Assembly: GCA_037693485.1 (NCBI GenBank)
Contig: CM075344.1
Coordinates: 42,659,501 to 42,723,500 of the forward strand
Direction of reading: 5' to 3'
Length of the DNA stretch: 64,000 nucleotides
Origin: Kitagawia praeruptora
Lineage: Eukaryota > Streptophyta > Magnoliopsida > Apiales > Apiaceae
Part shown: positions 32,704-43,809 of the stretch, piece after piece
Layout of the letters: every line of letters begins with the position of its first letter
Position numbering within the stretch: the first letter of the stretch is position 1
Position numbers and translations under genes: made by a program
Notes under the pieces: generated by a model
Told to the model about the DNA's origin: nothing
What the model saw: the letters and a program-made list of their open reading frames with translations, nothing else
Database searches by the model: none

Positions 32704-33035
32704 ACTATATAAACATTGAAGAATCATTACCCATTCTTTTGAGAAGATATAATATGCCGAACACATCATAATAACTGGAAAAAAAAAATCACCCATTGAC
32801 TACCTGATAAAGTAGAAAGATATCATTAGTGAGTATAATGAATCGTTAAATCAAGAATTATAGAATGGAATCACGAAGAACATAGTAAATACATAGATAT
32901 AGAATCAAGAGAAAATGATCTAAATATAAATAAATGAATAATAGCACATGATAGAAATTCAAATTCGTGAAGGAGGAGAAAAAAGGAGAAGAAGAGAGCG
33001 CATAAAATAAAAGGAGGATATACGAGAAGAAGAAC

Positions 33036-33060
33036 CTGCGCTATCCATTGTAATACACGG
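33036..33060 (-). other. Possible 5' end of a minus-strand gene
   Basis: The minus strand reads AACCCTAATCACACC, then CTTCTGCCGTGTATTACA, then ATGGATAGCGCAG followed by GT. It looks like a plant 5' leader, start codon and splice donor (ATG at 33048). A CCACGTG G-box-like site lies about 55 bp upstream (near 33099). If real, the first intron would contain the 4.6-kb DNA element, and the exon islands at 22.9-27.6 kb would be downstream. The link is speculative. Confidence 0.2.
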
Positions 33061-33099
33061 CAGAAGCTAGGTGTGATTAGGGTTAAAATTTGAATTCAC

Positions 33100-33802
33100 G
33101 TGGAAAATGGTTGGGAAGGTGTGGGATTGATTTTGAAAATTAAACATATAACAAATTGCCATATACAAATGTATGAGTTAATGCCTCAATATATGCAAAG
33201 ATATGACTTGGATTGACTGGGTTGTATTATATGGATCCGGGTTAATTAATATATATCCACCTATAATGTTAATAATTTAAAATATAATAGGAGATGAGAT
33301 GGGTAATATCCATGTGAAAATGGGTAATAAAGTTGGGTAGAAAAAAGTGGAGCCGGGTCGAGTAATGTGAAAAAAACAAATGAAAACCCATTGGACAGTA
33401 TCCATGGGAAATGGGCAAATTTTGGAATTAAGATATATAGATTAAGTTATAAATAACAATTCAAAGATTTATACAGAACGGTTATAAAATCTTTTTGTTC
33501 ATAAAAAAAATGCTCCAACAATGTTTATTAGTCAACTGAAACGTATCTCTCATGAAATGTGTTCGCTAGAATACTGGTTTTTTAAAAACACAATTACAAA
33601 ATACAAAAAAAAAAAAAAAAAGATTTAACTGCAATTTTATAGTTTTCAAAATTAATATTTTAACAATTTAACTATATTTTCTACAATTATGAATTTAAAT
33701 GTCATAATTAAGTAATTAACCAATCCCTCAAATTCATAATATTTTCGAACTTCATAATTAAGTAATTAACCGACTCTTGTGAACAGAACACATACATAGA
33801 CA
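33100..33802. other. AT-rich DNA, no recognised feature
   Basis: No gene or element boundary seen. It contains an A-run near 33606-33621 and repeated CATAATTAAGTAATTAACC strings near 33702 and 33752. Confidence 0.5.
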
Positions 33803-34188
33803 TTTTTTTTTAGAAAGGCCAAATATTATATTAGACTGAGACAATTGCATCACGCAGTGGGGCTCTCCCTTTGAACAACTAAAACTAAAGACTAAGGACT
33901 GAGAGCAGGGGGTTAAATGGCTAATAACAGATAGCCAGACCCCTAATAAGAATTGAACAAAGCCTGAACTAATAAAATCAAAATTAGAGCATACTACTAG
34001 TGAATAAAATTAGACCAATAAATCCTTCTGTGTAGAAAAATCTTCCTCCAAAACATTATGTATGTCAACCACTTCCGGAGCTTCAGAAGTTTCATTGTGT
34101 ACTGCAAAAAAGTCTTCGTGGAAGGCATACCCCCCATGTATAACACCATCAATGATTGCTGTTTGGCAAAAATCGAAGAGGATGTAAC

Positions 34189-34424
34189 GGGCCTAATCCG
34201 GCTCAGTCCCGGTTCCCGTTAGGTCCGCAGCCCAATGCACCCCAACCAGCTCCCTCATGGGCCTAATCTGGCTCAAGCCCAGTTCCCATGAGTAGGTTGT
34301 TGTACGTGAGGCTAGATCCCCCGACGTCCCTTTAATAGAGTGCTGCAGTCCAAGATAATCATTACAATATCTTGGAGAGATCAGACATGCAGCGCGTGTA
34401 GAGGTGACCAATCCAAATTTCAAA
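34189..34424 (-). repeat. GC-richer 70-bp-spaced duplicated block in the LINE 3' region
   Basis: GGGCCTAATCCGGCTCAGTC (34189) and GGGCCTAATCTGGCTCAAGC (34259) are diverged copies 70 bp apart in an otherwise AT-rich 3' region. The block sits just past the ORF2 stop. It could be an inserted fragment or part of the LINE 3' UTR. Confidence 0.5.
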
Positions 34425-37400
34425 TTAATCCTTATCCCAATTTGAAATAATCTTATGTAGATTAGCTCCTTTTTTAGCTAAAAAAACCGCCTCTTCATTG
34501 ATATCCCTTGCACAGTGGACCACTGAGATTGAGAATTGTGCTTCAGAAAATAAACCCTTTTCATAAATGTGAAATTCCACTTCTTTTTCCAACCAGACTG
34601 AATCTGTGCATAGGGTGATCTTCTTTCCTCTAAATATCGGAATATTGATGAGCTTGTTGAATAAATAAAAGCAAGCCTCTCTTTCTGAGTCTAGTGGGCT
34701 ACTACCTGTTGATGGCCCAGAAAAAAAGAGGATGGTTTCCCTATTTGAATTAAGAAGAATACCACCTATCCCAGCTTTTATGGTTCCTTTATTTTGCGCC
34801 CAAGAGCCATCTGTAAAGCCCACAAAATCAGACTTCGTAAATATGATACTGAGAAGATTATCTTTTTTGTTAACAGCTTGTAATCTGAGGAAACCGATTG
34901 GATTTAACTCCCACACATTATGCATTCCACTTGGAGTTGTAGGTACCCAATTATAAGATCTCATCCAGTTAAATACCGTGGCTTTTAACTGAAAGGACAT
35001 ACTTTCTCTGTTTTTCCTGACATTATTGAAGATGCAATCGTTCCTTGATCTCCAAATAGTCCAAAGTGACGCAGCAGCAAATGTGTGCCAGTATTTCTTG
35101 ATATTTTGACCTAAGTTTAGATTAAAGAGCTGATCTAAATCAAATGTGACATTCTGAAAAGGGCTTAGTGAGATACCCAGCCATTCCTTTAGTATGTCCC
35201 ATACTCTATCTGCAAGGTAACAGTCCCAAAACAGGTGAATGGAATCCTCATTTGCTTGGCCGCACCATGCACATATTTGACTTATTTGCATTCCCCTCTT
35301 AGCTAACATAACTCGTGTTGGAATGATATCATGCTTTAATTTCCAGAGAAAAAATCTGACTGGGGGAGGCACTTTGCATTTCCAAATCCAGTTCCAAGAG
35401 TTCGTGTGGGGTTGAGGAGATTCAGAGAGTTTTTCATAACCTGTTCTTGTGCTATACTCCCCCATGTTGCTTTTCCAAAGGACATGATCTTTGTTAGATG
35501 AAGGGTAGAATCTGGAGATTACTAATAGAAGTGCATGTGCCTCATCCGATTCCCCTCTACTCAGAGGCCTTTTCCAAAAAAACATTGGATTATCCTTATG
35601 AGTTTCGAAGAAACTTTTCATATCAAGCAGGCTGGCTTCTTTATGATTGCTAAGATCAAATAATCTTGGGAACCTGAACAAAAGGGGGCTATCATTTACC
35701 CAAAGATCCTTCCAAAATTTGACATTTCGCCCACTCCCCGGTTTCCAAATAAAGTCCTCATAAGAAAACAACTTTAAGTTGTTGAACTCGGAGACTGAGA
35801 GAATGCTAGTCAGCATAGGTGATGATCTTGTCATGTCCCTATGTTCGTTCCAATTACCATATTTGGACTGTAGGACCTGGCTCCATAGTTTGTCTCCCTC
35901 TATCTTATTCTTCCACCACCATTTTGCTAGGAGGGAGATGTTCTTTAACTTGATGCTTTGTACATCCAACCCTCCTTCTGACTTACTTGCACATATCTTG
36001 CTCCATTTTAGGAGGTGGATTTTATTGCGATTAACTGCAAGACCGGTCCACAAGAAATCTCTACGAATCTTGTCTATTCTTTTGATTACCTCTGCTGGCA
36101 TTCTATATAGGTTTAACCAGTACACCGGTATGCTATTGAGTACTGACTTTAACAAAATGACACGACCTGCAATCGAAGAATCCATCCTTTTCCATCCTTG
36201 GAGTTTATTATGGATGTTATTAATGAGGGGAAGCCAAAAAACCACTTTCTTAGGAGAGATGCCGATTTCAGCCCCTAGGTATTGCATTGTCCAATTACCT
36301 GCCTTGCACTTAAGGATATTGGCCCAGTAAGCAACCGCATGCTTGTTTTTTCCAGCTCCATACAACATGCTCTTGTTGTAATTTATTTTAAGACCCGACA
36401 TTGATTCAAAGAGCTTGAGTATGATTTTGATTCCCTTTACTGAATGATAGTCATCATGAATGAAGAGGATTGTGTCGTCAGCAAACTGTAAATGGGTAAT
36501 TTGGCGAGAAGATCCAATATCTATACCTCTGAAGATGCCTGACTTGTTGGCCTTGGTTAATAATAAGTGTAGCATTTCGCCAACTAAGTTGAAGAGAAGG
36601 GGAGACAATGGGTCTCCTTGTCTCAGACCTCGAGCCATGGAGAATTCATCAGTAGGCGAGCCATTGACCAAAACTGATGGCCTTGCCGTGGATAGGATTG
36701 TATGGATCCAGATTATCCATTCTTCTTTGAAATTCATACTTCTCATAGTATTAAATAGGAAACTCCAACTGACTGTGTCAAACGCCTTAGCAAAATCGAT
36801 TTTCAGAATTAATCCTCTTGATTCCTTTCTAATCAAGCTATCTGCTACCTCGTTTGCAATTAAAATACCCTCTGAGATGTTACGTCCTTTTATGAAAGCT
36901 GTTTGATTATCTGCCACCAACTCGTGTATCACCTGCCCCAGTCTAGAAGCCAGCATTTTTAAGATGATTTTCATTGTGAAGTTGATGAGACTAATAGGCC
37001 TGAATTCCCCAGCTTCCTTTGGATTATCAACTTTTGGGATTAGTGTTATAAAAGACGAATTGAGTCCCTTGGGGAGAGAATGTCTGTTCTGGAAGTTATG
37101 AGCCATGGACAAAAACTCTTCTCGCAGATGTGGCCAAGCAGCTTTTATAAATGCTCCATTCAAACCATCTGGTCCAGGTGCCTTATGGTGCCCTAAGCTT
37201 GACAAGGCTTTCTCCATTTCCAGAATTGAGAACTGCGCAATCAGGTTGCCACTGTCCACTTCTTTTAGTCTGCTCGGCTGAAGCGCTTCTAAATCAAACT
37301 GAACTGCTTTCTTTTTACATGAAAAGAGGTTTTTGAAGTAGGAGTGGAAGTGTTCCTTTACCTCATCTGGTTGAGAGATCCATGAGTTGTTCTTCTGAAT

Positions 37401-38515
37401 TCCATGGATTTGTGCTCTATTTTTCTTATACTGGATGTACTGATGGAAGAATCGAGAATTTGTATTTCCTTCTAAGTTCCATTTTAGACGGGATTTTTGT
37501 TTTAGAATTGAATCTCTCACTGCATATGATCTCTGCAGTTCTTCATAAACTCCCCATCTATGCATGTGAGACTTCCCCATTTTGTCACTTAGATTGAGTA
37601 CCTCCTCAAGTTGTTCTATCCGATGGAATATGTCTCTCTTATATTGACAACTCCATTCCTTTACTAGGGATCGTACCGATCTCCAAGTAGGGAACTGGTG
37701 GTGAGACTGACTAGGCGAAAGAGAAGAAAGTTAAGCTTGAAGCCAAGATTTGAAAGCCGCATCTTCTAACCAGAAGTTGAAAGCTTTAAAAGGTATTGGA
37801 CCCCAAGATTTTTGGTTGGTTTTTAACAGAAGGGGGATGTGGTCCGAGGATTTTCTACAATCTCCTGTTAGGTTCCATTTCTCGCTGTCAGGCCAGTTGA
37901 TGTTGATGAGAGCTCTGTCTATTTTACTCTTTTTGTCCGCATGACCGAACCAAGTGAAGCTATAACCTTGGAGAGGAATATCCCATAGTTTGTTGCGAAG
38001 GATAAAATCATTGAAGTTCGTTGTATCCGCTTTTCTGTATATGCATTTTCTCTTTCTGAGATATTACGGATACAATTGAAATCGCCCATGAAAATAACTG
38101 GTTCGTTATTAAAATGATCAAGGATTGCTTGCAATTCCCACCATAGTTTCCTTTTGCTGAGCCCATCTTGCGGAGCGTACACATTGATTATATTGACGAC
38201 CCTGTTATTTGTTTTAATCGAGCTTCTCAGCCAAATCCAGTTCTTCGATACCATTGAATTGAGCAATGAGGCGACTGAGCTATCCCATGAAAGAAGTAGA
38301 CCTCCAGAAAGTCCTACTGAGGGGGACTGTAACCAACCATGACCTATAACTGGCCATATGGATTCCTTCATCTTGTCTGACCAGTTTGAGCATCTAGATT
38401 CTTGCAAAAGCAACATGCTCGGCTTGTGTTTACGTATCAAAGAACTAAGATTTCTTCTAGTTGTGGCATTGCAACTACCTCTAATATTCCAAGACAGGAA
38501 GGAGAGGTCGTCCAT
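34425..38515 (-). pseudogene. LINE ORF2: endonuclease, reverse transcriptase, zinc-binding region, RNase H (broken)
   Basis: The enzyme nicks target DNA and copies LINE RNA onto it. Starting at ATG 38515 it shows the AP-endonuclease motifs SWNIRGS, LLLQESR, GGLLLSWD, NVYAP and MGDFNCIR. The reading frame shifts at about 38045-38050, in a short A-run; the endonuclease then continues in another frame with FTWFGHAD and SSDH (about 37840). A TAA at 37731-37733 interrupts that frame. The remainder, open down to 34425, has the RT motifs HKAPGPDGL, FRPISLIN, KIDFAKAFDTVSW, GLRQGDPLSPLLFN and the catalytic FADD. It then has the zf-RVT region (WKLKHDIIPTR ... CAWCG) and an RNase H domain (FTDGSWAQNKG, SEREACFYL, CTDSVWLEKEV). 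A C-terminal RNase H is known for one branch of plant L1 elements. Confidence 0.93.
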
Positions 38516-38555
38516 TGGAATAATGAAAAAATAAGACTAAATAGCTGAGAACTAA

Positions 38556-39332
38556 TTAATCAGACAAGCTACTGCTAATTAATTCAACTGCTTTCTCCTT
38601 TTCAGATGGAGCAATAAGACCCATAAATTCTCCTACTTCCACTATTTGTTTCACCAACTGTGATTTCTGCACCTCGTCGCTTGTAAATTGGGTTTGAGGT
38701 TGAGGGACTATTGCCAAAGAGAGATTATATGTATTAGGAAATGGGAGACTTCCTTTTTGATTCGAGTTTCTCTTTATTGCAACCGAGTTTTTGACTTTTC
38801 TCCTTGTGCCCCTGACTTCAAAGAAATAAGAGACCTTAGGGTTTTTCCTAGGCCTTCCTCTCTTTCCTCCAATTTTTAGCTTTTTGAGACTAGAATCCAT
38901 AGGCGCATCTGCAAAAGCATTTTCAGAGTTGCCTTCCGAGCTTTCGTACTCTATATTTTCTATTCCGTCATTTAAGTCTGCGTGAGGGTCAATGGCAGAA
39001 TTACTGGATTCCTCCTTGTCTCTTGGCTCCCAAGCACCCTTGGTGTCTTGAGCTGAAATATTAGGGAAATGATGTACTTCCTGTTGGTAGGTTTTGAGAA
39101 CCGGTCCATTGTCACTGCCTTTAGAGTCCATTTTTACCTCCTCCTTTTGAACTTTTGTTTCATCATGTTTGGTTACATCTTTTTTGACCACCGGAAACGT
39201 TTGAACCTCTGCAGGCTTAAGGGCTTCCCGAACAATAACCCAATATCCTTCATTGCCAATGAAGACTTTAAAAGTTTCTTTGATTTTTTTGACCCTCGCA
39301 GTGTTAATACAAATAAGAGGGGACGATAGCAT
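38556..39332 (-). pseudogene. LINE ORF1, C-terminal part
   Basis: An open stretch of 258 codons ends 40 bp before the ORF2 start, the usual ORF1-ORF2 spacing. The N-terminus (TFKVFIGNEGYWVIVREALK) resembles the end of the nucleic-acid-binding region of plant LINE ORF1 proteins. The middle is acidic and Ser-rich; GGKRGRPRKNPK is AT-hook-like. The CCHC knuckle usual in plant ORF1 is not visible, and upstream sequence is absent, which agrees with 5' truncation. The role in RNA binding is inferred. Confidence 0.6.
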
Positions 39333-39432
39333 GTCCTCTTTACTCCCTAGCTAAATAAATAACCCCCTGGGTTAATTAGATTTTGCATGGAGTATATCCT
39401 CAGCTTTTCAAGTTTAAATTTATGTTTATATA

Positions 39433-39555
39433 TTAGTAATTATAATCTTTTCCTATCCTTAATTAGTACAATTTAGCTTTGTAAATCTGTTTTAATAATT
39501 ATAATATTTTCCTATTCTCAATTAGTATAATTTAGCTCTGTAAAAATGTTCCATT
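39433..39555 (+). repeat. 61-bp tandem duplication between the two LINEs
   Basis: TAATTATAATCTTTTCCTAT at about 39435 recurs at about 39496 as TAATTATAATATTTTCCTAT. The following AATTAGTACAATTTAGCT is also repeated with a few changes. There is nothing else in 39333-39640. Confidence 0.7.
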
Positions 39556-39641
39556 ACATTTTAATTTTTCCTCATTTAGGAAAAGAATTACATGTATACT
39601 ATTAATAAAAATCTCTTCAACGAGATATTTCAAATAATGAC

Positions 39642-41795
39642 TTTTTTTTTTGAAACTGGTTTATATCATTAATTCATCAAACTTTCACTTACAAGGGGCT
39701 CCAACACAGACTTTGGAGGAGTCATAAAATCGATAAAACAATTGACTTCACAAGGTAGTCGAGCAACTAAGTGAGCTACCTTATTCGCTTGCTTTTTAAC
39801 AAAAGACACTGAAATGTCATTACGAGCCCTTAACAACCTACGACACTCTTGAACTACCAAACCCACCTCCAACAAGTTCTCTACATTATTGTTAATAGCC
39901 TGGACTGAGAGTTGAGAATCGCTTTCAATATCCACATTGTGCAAACCTGCGGACAAAACCCATCTGATTGTCTCCAACACGCCTGTGGCCTCTGCTTCAA
40001 AAACCGGAGCATCACCTGCAACCTTGCTTGTTCGTGCCCTTAAGAACCTGCCTTCATGGTCTCTGATGATCATACCATACGAAAACCACGAACAGCCTGC
40101 AATAACATGAGCATCCACATTAATCTTCACACGACCTTCAACTGGAAGCTGCCACTTGGTCACCAATTTCTCTTTTTTCTGCACACAACCATTGTTTCTG
40201 TAGGCCTTCTTTTGTTGACTCTCTCTCCATTGTTTAACCTGAAGCACACTGATCTGCATTGCCATCTGGGTTGTTAATACCTTATTCTGCCATACCCTCA
40301 TATTCCTAGCTGACCATATCCCCCATAAAATCGTTGCTATCTGCTCCAACTTACCAAAGGATTCATTCGCCAAAGTCTGCAATAACCATTCTGGGCACGA
40401 CATTATCTGAGAAGTATCAAACCCCAATCCTAGCTCATTCCAACACCCCTCTGCATAACTACATTCGAGACACACATGCCTCAGATGCTCTACATCAACA
40501 CCACACAACGGGCATAAGATAGTTGTATTTACTCCTTTCCCCTTTAGTAAATTTCGAACAGGCAAATTGTTTCGACACACCCTCCACAAAAATATTTTAA
40601 TCTTCTGAGGGACCTGAATCTTCCATAACCTCCCCCATCCTTTACTCTCTTCCAGTTGCTTGCACCTACAAAAATGCTGTTGCCAAAATCTATATCCCGA
40701 CTTAGCACTATACTTCCCATCTACTGAGTAACTCCAAACAATACGATCCTGGAACTGGTTCTTTGGGACAGGAATTGCTAAGATATACATAGCATCACTA
40801 CTTGAAAACAAGTTGTGTACCTTTGTTACATCCCACTCTTTATTACCAGAAACAAACAAATCGCAAACTTTCAAGCCACTCACTAAATTCAAGGACTGTT
40901 CATCAACTCTAAAACCATCTTTCCCATGAAGCCACGCATCAGCACCCACATTTATCGATTGTCCATCACCCACTACCCATCTATAACCTTGCTTAAGAGA
41001 TTCTTTAGCTTGCCAAAGCCCTGACCAAACATAACTAACACCCCCTCCTCTACTGGCCTCGAATAAACTCGAATTAGGGAAATACTTAGCCTTGAACACT
41101 CTTGCTACCAGAGAGTTAGGATTTTCCAGCATATGCCAACATTGTTTCCCAAGAAGCGCTAAATTAAATCCATATAGATCACGAAACGCTAAATCACCTG
41201 CCTCCTTTGCCATACTCATATTCGACCATGAAACTCATCGAATACCTTTCTTATTATTCTCCTGCGAACCCCACCAGTAGCTATTCATCATCTTCTCAAG
41301 GTCAGTGCACAAAGACTTCGGTAGCATAAAACAAGACATAGCATACGAAGGAATTGCTTGTGCTACTGTGCGAAGTAACACATCCTTACCAGCCTTAGAA
41401 AGACACTTAGCACTCCACCCCTGAATTCTATTCCATAAACGATCCTTAATAAAATTAAAAACCGTTTTCTTTGATCTTCCTATCAAAGACGGGAGACCCA
41501 GATACTTCCCTGTACTCAAATCATTATGGACACCCAGTAACTCTTTCAACTCTACCTGTTTATCCAACCTCACATTTGAACTAAAATAAATACCTGATTT
41601 TTGCAAATTGATTGACTGGCCAGATTGCTCCTCATACTTTTGCAAAATCGATTTTATTTCCATTACCTCCTCCGACTTAGCTTTGCAGAACAGAAAACTA
41701 TCATCCGCAAATAACAAATGTGTTATTGCAGGGGCTTGCACACAAATTTTACAACCCTGGATTCGACCATCACCAGCTGCATTCCTCAACATAAT
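39642..41795 (-). mobile_element. Second L1-type LINE, 5'-truncated within reverse transcriptase
   Basis: A T10 run at 39642-39651 is the poly(A) tail in the plus view. LINE coding sequence runs on the minus strand from about 41795 to 39669, opening inside the RT palm shortly before the FADD motif. It lies head-to-tail with the LINE at 33803-39332 but differs in sequence, so it is a separate insertion from another subfamily. I see no clear target duplication. Confidence 0.88.
39669..41792 (-). pseudogene. LINE ORF2 C-terminal half: RT, zf-RVT, RNase H
   Basis: From 41792 the frame reads the end of RT: THLLFADDSFLF, LQKYEEQSGQSINLQKS, YLGLPSLIGRSKK, IQGWSAKCLSKAGK. A TGA at 41235-41237 sits where this protein family normally has tryptophan. 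Reading then continues in the same frame to 39669 with RDLYGFNLALLGKQCWH, a long W-rich region, and the zf-RVT segment (PQKIKIFLWRVCRNNLP ... CPLCG). An RNase H domain follows (INVDAHVIAG, FEAEATGVLETIRW, ESDSQLSVQAI). A single point mutation seems to be the only break in the surviving part; the N-terminal half is lost to 5' truncation. Confidence 0.92.
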
Positions 41796-41806
41796 ATAAA
41801 TTAATA

Positions 41807-42798
41807 TCTATACTATTAAAACTTCTAAAATAAATAATAACATAATATAAATTAATGGTAAGTAGTCAATTGTCTTTTTTCGCATTTACTTTTAATTGAA
41901 GATATTACCTTTTATTAACTCCTAAAAATATCAATCGTAACATATCTTCCAATCATTAATATTTTCTTCCAAATTAAAATACGTTACCCTTTTAATTTAA
42001 AACTAATCTTATAATCATTAATATATTAAAAGTCTGATTTCGAGTGGGTTTTTGATGGTTTTGATTACATATATGCATAGATTGGTGCATATAAAGATGT
42101 TGTGTATATGTATAGATTAATATAATATCATATTTTTCAATTATTAATAAATATATTAAAAATATGTATACGCTGTTTATAGTAAGAAAACATTAGCCGA
42201 AACATTAAAAATTTTGAAACTTATTTTTTGGTATATGTTTCTTAGTATATCGTGAATTTACTTATTTAACCTTTATTATAAAGAAAAATATATACAATAT
42301 CTATACTATTAAAACACCTAAAATAAATAATAACATTATATAATTACGGTAATTAGTCGATTGTGTTTTTCACATTTACTTTTAGTTGAAGATATTACCT
42401 TTTATAAACACCTAAAAACATCAATCATATCATATCTAGCAATAATTAATATATAACAAAAAATTTCACATCATATCTTCTAATCATTAACAAAATATAA
42501 TAAAAATCTGTATACTACGAATAATGACCATATTTTTAGTAAAAAATCAAAATCGTTAGATCTAATGATTAAATATATTATATTCAAGGTTCGAATCCTA
42601 TCAACAACATATTTATTTTAAATTTTATAATATAAGTTTTAAGCCATGCATATCATTAATTAAATTTATATTAAATTATTAATATTAAAATTAAAATAAA
42701 ATATTATAAATAATGATTATATAAAAATATATTTAGAACATAAAATAAAATTTGTTACATATCAAAAAAAATCTGTGCATTGCACGGGTATAAGCTAG
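41807..42798 (+). mobile_element. Non-autonomous Helitron with two 5' ends and one 3' end
   Basis: Two copies of a Helitron-type 5' end, TCTATACTATTAAAAC, start at 41807 and 42300 and continue similarly for about 150 bp. Only one 3' end is seen: a small hairpin (GTGCATTGCAC, 42775-42785) nine bases before CTAG at 42795-42798. The inner unit 42300-42798 (499 bp) lies between A and T, as expected for Helitron insertion without target duplication. No coding sequence. The outer copy may have lost its own 3' end, or the pair moves as a tandem unit. Confidence 0.8.
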
Positions 42799-43008
42799 TA
42801 CCACATAAAAATAATTTGTCACATACTCATCCCAATTTCATGCGAAAATTTATAGCCTATCCTCGTTCCCGTCTCACAAGACAAAATTAAATCTCTGTCT
42901 CGTTTTGTTTTGTTCGTCCGAATTATTATTTAATTTTTTAAAATTAAATTACTAAAAATTATCTTTTATTACATATTATATACGGAGTAACACTAAACCA
43001 AATACATA

Positions 43009-43242
43009 CCCCCGTCCCGTGTGTTTGTTTATATTTACGGACCAATTTCCGACACGGATTTTAAGGTGCATTTTAAGGATAGCTCTATAACTTATTTTTG
43101 ATATTTTGTTTTTTTGTATAAAAATAGAATAATCCTATTTTTTTTAAAAAAAAATATCAAAAATAAGTTATAGAACTATCACCTTAAAATGCGTGTCAGA
43201 TACGCAATTTTTTATGTAAAGAAATGGGTGGAACGGAGGGAG
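43009..43242. mobile_element. Stowaway-like MITE, copy 2 (234 bp)
   Basis: Similar along its length to the MITE at 18304-18548, with TA on both sides (43007-43008 and 43243-43244). It ends GGAACGGAGGGAG. The left end is slightly diverged (CCCCCGTCCCG). The central inverted repeat (TATAACTTATTTTTGATATT and its complement) is retained. Confidence 0.82.
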
Positions 43243-43566
43243 TATAAAATAAAATTGTTATATAAAATATATAAAATTATAACTATAAAAAATATATTTT
43301 ATATAAAATTCGGACGGGACGAATTTTTCTCGTGTGAATCATATAAATACCATGATCATCCCATATTTAAATGGGATGAATTTTTAATTTTCATCATTGT
43401 CATTTTCGGATGCGATTATCCCATTTAGGATGGCTTCCCTATTTTTTTACTTTCGGTTAAGAAACCTATTTAATTGTGATTCTTTCCATAAATTATTGGT
43501 AATTTTTATGATATTGAAAACAAAATTTTTTGAAATGAAAGTAAAATGATAATGAAATAATTATTT

Positions 43567-43776
43567 AGGGTTTCATGTACATGAGGGTGACCTTAAGATT
43601 CTACCTGAGGTTATAACAAATTTTAATACAAATTTAAGACTATTTTTGTAAATTAATGAAATTTATTTAATATTTACAAAAATGCCCCTACGGGGCCCCT
43701 TACTTTATAGGTATATTTTGTTATAACCTTAGGAGAGATACCTGAGATTGTCCTCGGGTCTAGTTTCTGATAATAT
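43567..43776 (+). repeat. ~210-bp dispersed repeat (MITE-like), copy 1
   Basis: Starts GGGTTTCATGTACATGAGGG and ends near GTCTAGTTTCTGATAATATA. It shares its start, the central AATATTTACAAAAATGCC and the CCCCTTACTTTATAG string with 62876-63085. The ends are weakly inverted (ACCTTAAGATTC/CCTGAG against CCTGAGATTGTCCTCGGG). Small size, two copies and no coding content suggest a MITE, class unknown. Confidence 0.6.
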
Positions 43777-43809
43777 AAATTTCAATTTTTTTTTAAATTT
43801 TCATTTGAG

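Larger units (their letters stand above)
33803..39332 (-). mobile_element. L1-type LINE, 5'-truncated and decayed
   Basis: A non-LTR retrotransposon on the minus strand. The run of nine T at 33803-33811 is its poly(A) tail in the plus view. Upstream of it on the minus strand come a 3' region, an ORF2 with endonuclease, reverse transcriptase and RNase H, and part of ORF1. Reading stops being LINE-like near 39332, in ORF1, so the 5' end appears truncated. I found no convincing target duplication. ORF2 has one frameshift and one stop, so it is inactive but not ancient. Confidence 0.9.

Noticed and set aside
22900..33060. One intact minus-strand gene from an ATG at 33048 down to 22971
   Set aside because: Islands come from unrelated protein families, several carry stops, and no continuous frame can be followed; kept only as a low-confidence observation.
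34193..34423. 76-codon ORF after the LINE ORF2 stop
   Set aside because: It lies in a duplicated GC-richer 3' block; no domain and no LINE protein is expected there.
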